NCBI GenBank assembly: GCA_054601695.1
Contig: BAAHQB010000078.1
Location: forward strand, 682,001-746,000
DNA length: 64,000 nucleotides
Reading direction: 5' to 3'
DNA from: Amorphochlora amoebiformis
Lineage: Eukaryota; Cercozoa; Chlorarachniophyceae
The notes under the pieces are model-generated. The model was not told the DNA's origin. It worked only from the letters and a program-made list of their open reading frames with translations, and did not search any database. Positions 60,064-64,000 of the stretch are shown one piece after another (position 1 is the first letter of the stretch; each line of letters begins with the position of its first letter). Both the position numbers and the translations under genes were made by a program.

Positions 60064-61040
60064 ATGTCCGAGTCACGGGTGAAGCTTTACAAGGCGGTCA
60101 AGAGAATCGGGCGAGGCAACTTTGGGGTGGTGAGTTTGGTGGAGAGCTTGGAAGACGGCAAGCTGTATGTTAACAAGACCCTGGCCCTGGATCAATTGAG
60201 CGAGCAGGAAAAGAAGGGGGCCCACCAGGAGGTTCTCATGCTACAGGCTCTCCGAAAGCACCCACTAATCGTGCGATACAAAGAAAGCATACGCGACGAG
60301 GAGAACCTGCACATCATCATGGAGTACTGCGACGGCGGGGATCTGGCTTCCAGGATACGCAATGCAAAGCATCACTTCACGGAGAAGGATATCCTCATTT
60401 GGTTTGCGCAGATTGCGCTCGCGATTCAGTTTTGCCATCGGTACAACATTATCCACCGGGATATTAAATCACAGGTGCATGCCAACCAGCACACACGACC
60501 AACACATCACCGACACGCGGCCAGCACACGACCAACACACGAACTACAACCTGACCAAATCCCTTTTGACTACTCGGGCCCTCGCTACTCTCTTCCCTTC
60601 CGCCTACTCTTCCCTTCCCCCCTTACTATTCCCTCCCTCGGGCTGATTCGCAGCTCGTTATCGTCATTTTTCTGTGTCTTGGTATTTGTCAGAATAGTTG
60701 CTTATCTTGATATCATATATCTGTATTTGTCCGCACATGTGTTCCCAGAGGGGTGTAGTTTTGGCTTGTCTGTAGTCTTCGAATAAATTCGTAATGTTCC
60801 CACGGTTTTGTTTGCCTGTATTTGTCATGTCTTTGTTTGCGTGTCTTTGTGATGGTTTTTGTTTGGCTGTATTTGTGATAGTCTTGTTTGCCTGTAGTTG
60901 TGATAGTTTGGTTTTTTTTTGTCATGGTTTTGTTTGCCTTTCGTTGTCATGGTTTAGTTTGGTTGTATTTGTCAGAATATCTTTTTAACGGGCAAAGGGA
61001 TCGTCAAGCTCGGGGACTTTGGTATATATGCACACGCATG

Positions 61041-61091
<51 letters not shown>

Positions 61092-61103
61092 TAGATATGT
61101 ATG

Positions 61104-61184
<81 letters not shown>

Positions 61185-61185
61185 A

Positions 61186-61262
<77 letters not shown>

Positions 61263-61964
61263 TATGATGTGTTTGTGTTTAAGACCTTGTAGGTGTGGTG
61301 TGTTATAATGTAATTTGGTATGAGATGTGTGTGTGGGAATGAAAATAGTTGTTCCTCGTGTTTAAAGGTAGTCACGTACAACCGTTGCGTATGTAGCTAT
61401 TGGTCGTGTGTTGAACGGTTGTTATGGCATAAGACGTATGTATGTGTATGCGAATGTGAATGTAGGCTAGTTGTGGTGTAAGACGTGTGTATGAGTGTAT
61501 GTGAATGAAGCTATTGCTCGTGTTGAATGGTAGTTACAGTTGAGACGTGCGTATGTGTTTATGCGAATTTAGTTTATTGCTCGTGTGATGAACACTAGTG
61601 TGTATGTGTGTGTATGTGAACGTAGGTGTTGGTCTTGTGTGTTGAATGGTAGGTGTGTATATGTGTATGTGTGTGTATGTCCTGTGTGTTGAATGTTAGG
61701 TGTGTATATGTGTATGTGTGTGTATGTCCTGTGTGTTGAATGTTAGGTGTGTATTGGTCATATGTGTGTTGAATGTTAGGTGTTTTTAAGGAATTTGTAT
61801 GTGTATATGTGTATATGTGTATTTGGATGATGATGTGAATGTAGGTATTGCTCGTGTGTTGAACGGTACGCATGTGTGTATTTGAATGTAGGTATTGGTC
61901 TTGTGTGTGTTGCATGTTAGGCGTTTTTAAGGAATTTGTATGTGTATATGTGTATAAGAGAAAC

Positions 61965-62026
<62 letters not shown>

Positions 62027-62056
62027 GATGTATAAACATAACATCTACCTCTCTCT

Positions 62057-62126
<70 letters not shown>

Positions 62127-63212
62127 AATGCATAGCACGTGTCTATTTTGTCAGCTCTATGTCCCCCGAGGTGTGCGAGAATAAGCCGTACAGCAAACCC
62201 AGCGATATATGGGCGATGGGGTTAGATCAAGAACGACTAAAAACAAGACATCACTGCACAACATAAACATCACACATCTCTGTATTCCACTTAAATGACG
62301 TATTGCATCTATATGACATCACATACACTGATGTGTTCGGCAATGGCCTTGACGAGAAAGATGAAACAAGATGTCCATTGACGAGAAAGATGAAACCAAG
62401 ATGTCCATTGTGCTTGTGTGTTCTTGACGAGAAAGATGAAACAAGATGTCCATTGTGCTCGTGTGTTCTTGACGAGAAAGATGAAACCAAGATGTCCATT
62501 GTGCTTGTGTGTTCTGGACAGGAAGTATGAAACTAAGATGTCCGTTGTGCTTGTGTGGTATTGTAAATATATACGAGGTTAGGCATCATGATGTGTGTGT
62601 TGCACGAGTTTGTGCATTCGAGGTGTTGTGTTGTGGCATGATGTGTGTGTGTTGTATGAGTTTGTGCATCATGATGTGTGTGTTGCATGAGGTCGTGCAT
62701 TTGAGATGTGTGTGTGTTGTATTTGTGTGTGCTACACGAGATTGTGCATTATCAGGTGTGTGTTATACGAGCTCAGGTGTGTGTTACAGCAGATGTGCAT
62801 TGACTGTGCATAATCAGGTGTGTGTTATACGAGATGTGCATTGACTGTGCATTATCAGGTGTGTGTTATACGAGATGTGCATGCTCAAGCACGCATTCGA
62901 CGCCAATAATCTTCTGGGACTGGTAAAAATCAAATATACATCTATTTTAATAATGTGAATATATTTCTATTGATTTATCCGTTTGTTTGTGAATAAATGT
63001 AATATGTGAATGTACGGTCGTGGAAGCAGTTTTGCCTGTATGCATGTCTGTAATAGTATGTATGTAATTATGTATGTGTTGTGTTATGTGTATGGTTAGG
63101 TGTGGAAAATAGTTCAGAAAAAGCATCCAGATATCCCGCCGCAATATAGGTCACAAACACCTTCTCTATCTTAACAATATCCTACATCTACGCATATATA
63201 TATACACATATA

Positions 63213-63268
<56 letters not shown>

Positions 63269-63278
63269 TATATATATA

Positions 63279-63320
<42 letters not shown>

Positions 63321-63333
63321 GTATGTACACATA

Positions 63334-63398
<65 letters not shown>

Positions 63399-63634
63399 CC
63401 ATGGGTTCAAAAATGGATCTGTTTAATAAATATCCTATCCAGCCCGGAGCTCCGAAATTTGATCGACCGAATGCTGGAGAAAGACCCAACCAAACGGTCA
63501 TACTATAACTACTATTGCCAATTCCCATCAATACATACTACGACTATACTATAACTACTATTGCCAATTCCCATCAATACATACTACGACTACTCAATTA
63601 TTACTAATATTCTATTCTATGCTGTCTAACATAT

Positions 63635-63669
<35 letters not shown>

Positions 63670-63708
63670 ATGTGTGTATTCACACACGTATTTATGCATA
63701 TATTGTAT

Positions 63709-63772
<64 letters not shown>

Positions 63773-63913
63773 TATACATATACATACACAAATAAACATA
63801 CATATATTTTATGCAATAGACCCAGATGTGTACATGAAGGTAGATGTACATAGATCACTGATCCATGGAATATCGTAAAGCCATACGTATGCTTGTGTTT
63901 ATGTACTTTATTG

Positions 63914-63962
<49 letters not shown>

Positions 63963-64000
63963 TATTGTACATTAGACCTAGCATCGATGACATCGTAGAT
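60064..64000 (+). CDS. NEK (NIMA-related) Ser/Thr kinase, partial at right edge
   Basis: Exons found: 60064-60474, 60976-61021, 61845-61865, 62155-62220, 62859-62922, 63100-63149, 63443-63496 and 63976 to beyond 64000. N-lobe: [15 protein letters not shown] glycine loop, [10 protein letters not shown] with the ATP lysine, and [20 protein letters not shown]. Catalytic loop [15 protein letters not shown], the NEK form; VKLGDFG, then a 21-nt exon IARVLN. C-lobe: [81 protein letters not shown]. Phases close except between 61865 (phase 1) and 62155 (needs phase 2): the activation-loop exon with the expected GTPY motif is not visible. Either a microexon of about 40 nt is hidden or the gene is damaged. 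NEKs act in cell-cycle and cilium/flagellum control. The start is the first Met of the open exon. Confidence 0.88.
60680..60985 (+). repeat. ~22-bp array of TGTATTTGTCAG-like acceptor copies
   Basis: The NEK exon 2 acceptor reads TTGTATTTGTCAG then AATATC. A near copy, GGTATTTGTCAGAATA, lies at about 60,681-60,696. Between them are some eight decayed units (TGTATTTGTCATG, TGTATTTGTGATAG, CTGTAGTTGTGATAG) that mostly lack AG at the right place. Confidence 0.7.
61390..61920 (+). repeat. About ten decayed copies of a 21-nt NEK exon
   Basis: The in-frame exon at 61845-61865 reads GTATTGCTCGTGTGTTGAAC plus G. Related units begin near 61395, 61463, 61509, 61573, 61624, 61681, 61733, 61752 and 61890, for example CTATTGGTCGTGTGTTGAAC and GTGTTGGTCTTGTGTGTTGA. 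Most are frameshifted or contain stops. Confidence 0.75.
62340..62545. repeat. ~50-bp minisatellite in a NEK intron
   Basis: Five units of TTGACGAGAAAGATGAAAC, CAAGATGTCCATTG and TGCTTGTGTGTTC with small changes. Confidence 0.92.
62580..62886 (+). repeat. Array of acceptor-exon starts upstream of a NEK exon
   Basis: The exon at 62859-62922 starts TCAG/GTGTGTGTTATACGAG. Close copies of ATTATCAGGTGTGTGTTATA with GATGTGCAT lie at about 62750, 62774 and 62817, and looser ones run back to 62580. Near the exon the period is 41 nt, so use of an upstream acceptor would shift the frame. Confidence 0.85.
63500..63597 (+). repeat. ~50-bp direct duplication after a NEK donor
   Basis: ATACTATAACTACTATTGCC through ATACATACTACGACT occurs twice in tandem (about 63502-63551 and 63552-63596), immediately after the GTC donor of exon 63443-63496. 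Confidence 0.85.

Overview
This is eukaryotic nuclear DNA, most likely from a protist. Genes are broken into many small exons (21 to 150 nt is common) joined by GT-AG introns, the standard code is used with all three stops, and introns are packed with (AT)n and other simple repeats. The repertoire fits a nucleated cell with mitochondria: a histone chaperone, a GCN5 acetyltransferase, deoxyhypusine hydroxylase, a mitochondrial E2, a NEK kinase, and cyclic-nucleotide and RGS signalling domains. TTAGGG-type interstitial repeats are present. I cannot place the lineage from sequence alone.

Layout: (1) 1-5.2 kb, fragments of an unidentified + strand gene in AT repeats, then a MITE-like element. (2) 5.4-9.0 kb, spacer. 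(3) 9.0-13.0 kb (-), complete six-exon PP2C phosphatase, head-to-head with (4) a small type I membrane protein at 13.4-13.9 kb (+). (5) 15.7-27.3 kb (-), DOHH spread over at least 14 tiny exons; its introns hold a 2.7-kb satellite, telomere-like repeats and a MITE-like element. (6) 28.1-30.6 kb (+), NASP/Hif1-type SHNi-TPR histone chaperone, head-to-head with DOHH. (7) 31.6-33.9 kb (-), an 82-residue coiled-coil protein. (8) 35.9-38.9 kb (-), complete GCN5 (HAT plus bromodomain), only 111 bp from (9) 39.0-45.8 kb (+), a predicted 781-residue protein with three cyclic-nucleotide-binding domains fused to an RGS domain. (10) 47.1-48.2 kb (+), Zn2Cys6-type protein. (11) 49.6-59.5 kb (-), complete mitochondrial 2-oxoglutarate dehydrogenase E2 (DLST), head-to-head with (12) a NEK-family kinase from 60.1 kb running off the right edge.

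The most unusual property is that many exons are flanked by degenerate tandem copies of their own exon-intron junction. Acceptor-side copies lie upstream of the exon and donor-side copies lie downstream. In nearly every case only the copy attached to the exon body keeps both the splice site and the reading frame. It is seen in PP2C, DOHH, GCN5, DLST, NEK and the unidentified left gene, so it looks like a genome-wide process. The second notable item is the cNBD-RGS fusion, which would couple cGMP-like binding to G-alpha deactivation in one chain.

Exon models were assembled by eye from splice sites, reading phase and family motifs. Phases close exactly for PP2C, GCN5, DLST, the coiled-coil gene, the membrane gene and cNBD-RGS. 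Known gaps are stated in the NASP, DOHH and NEK entries.
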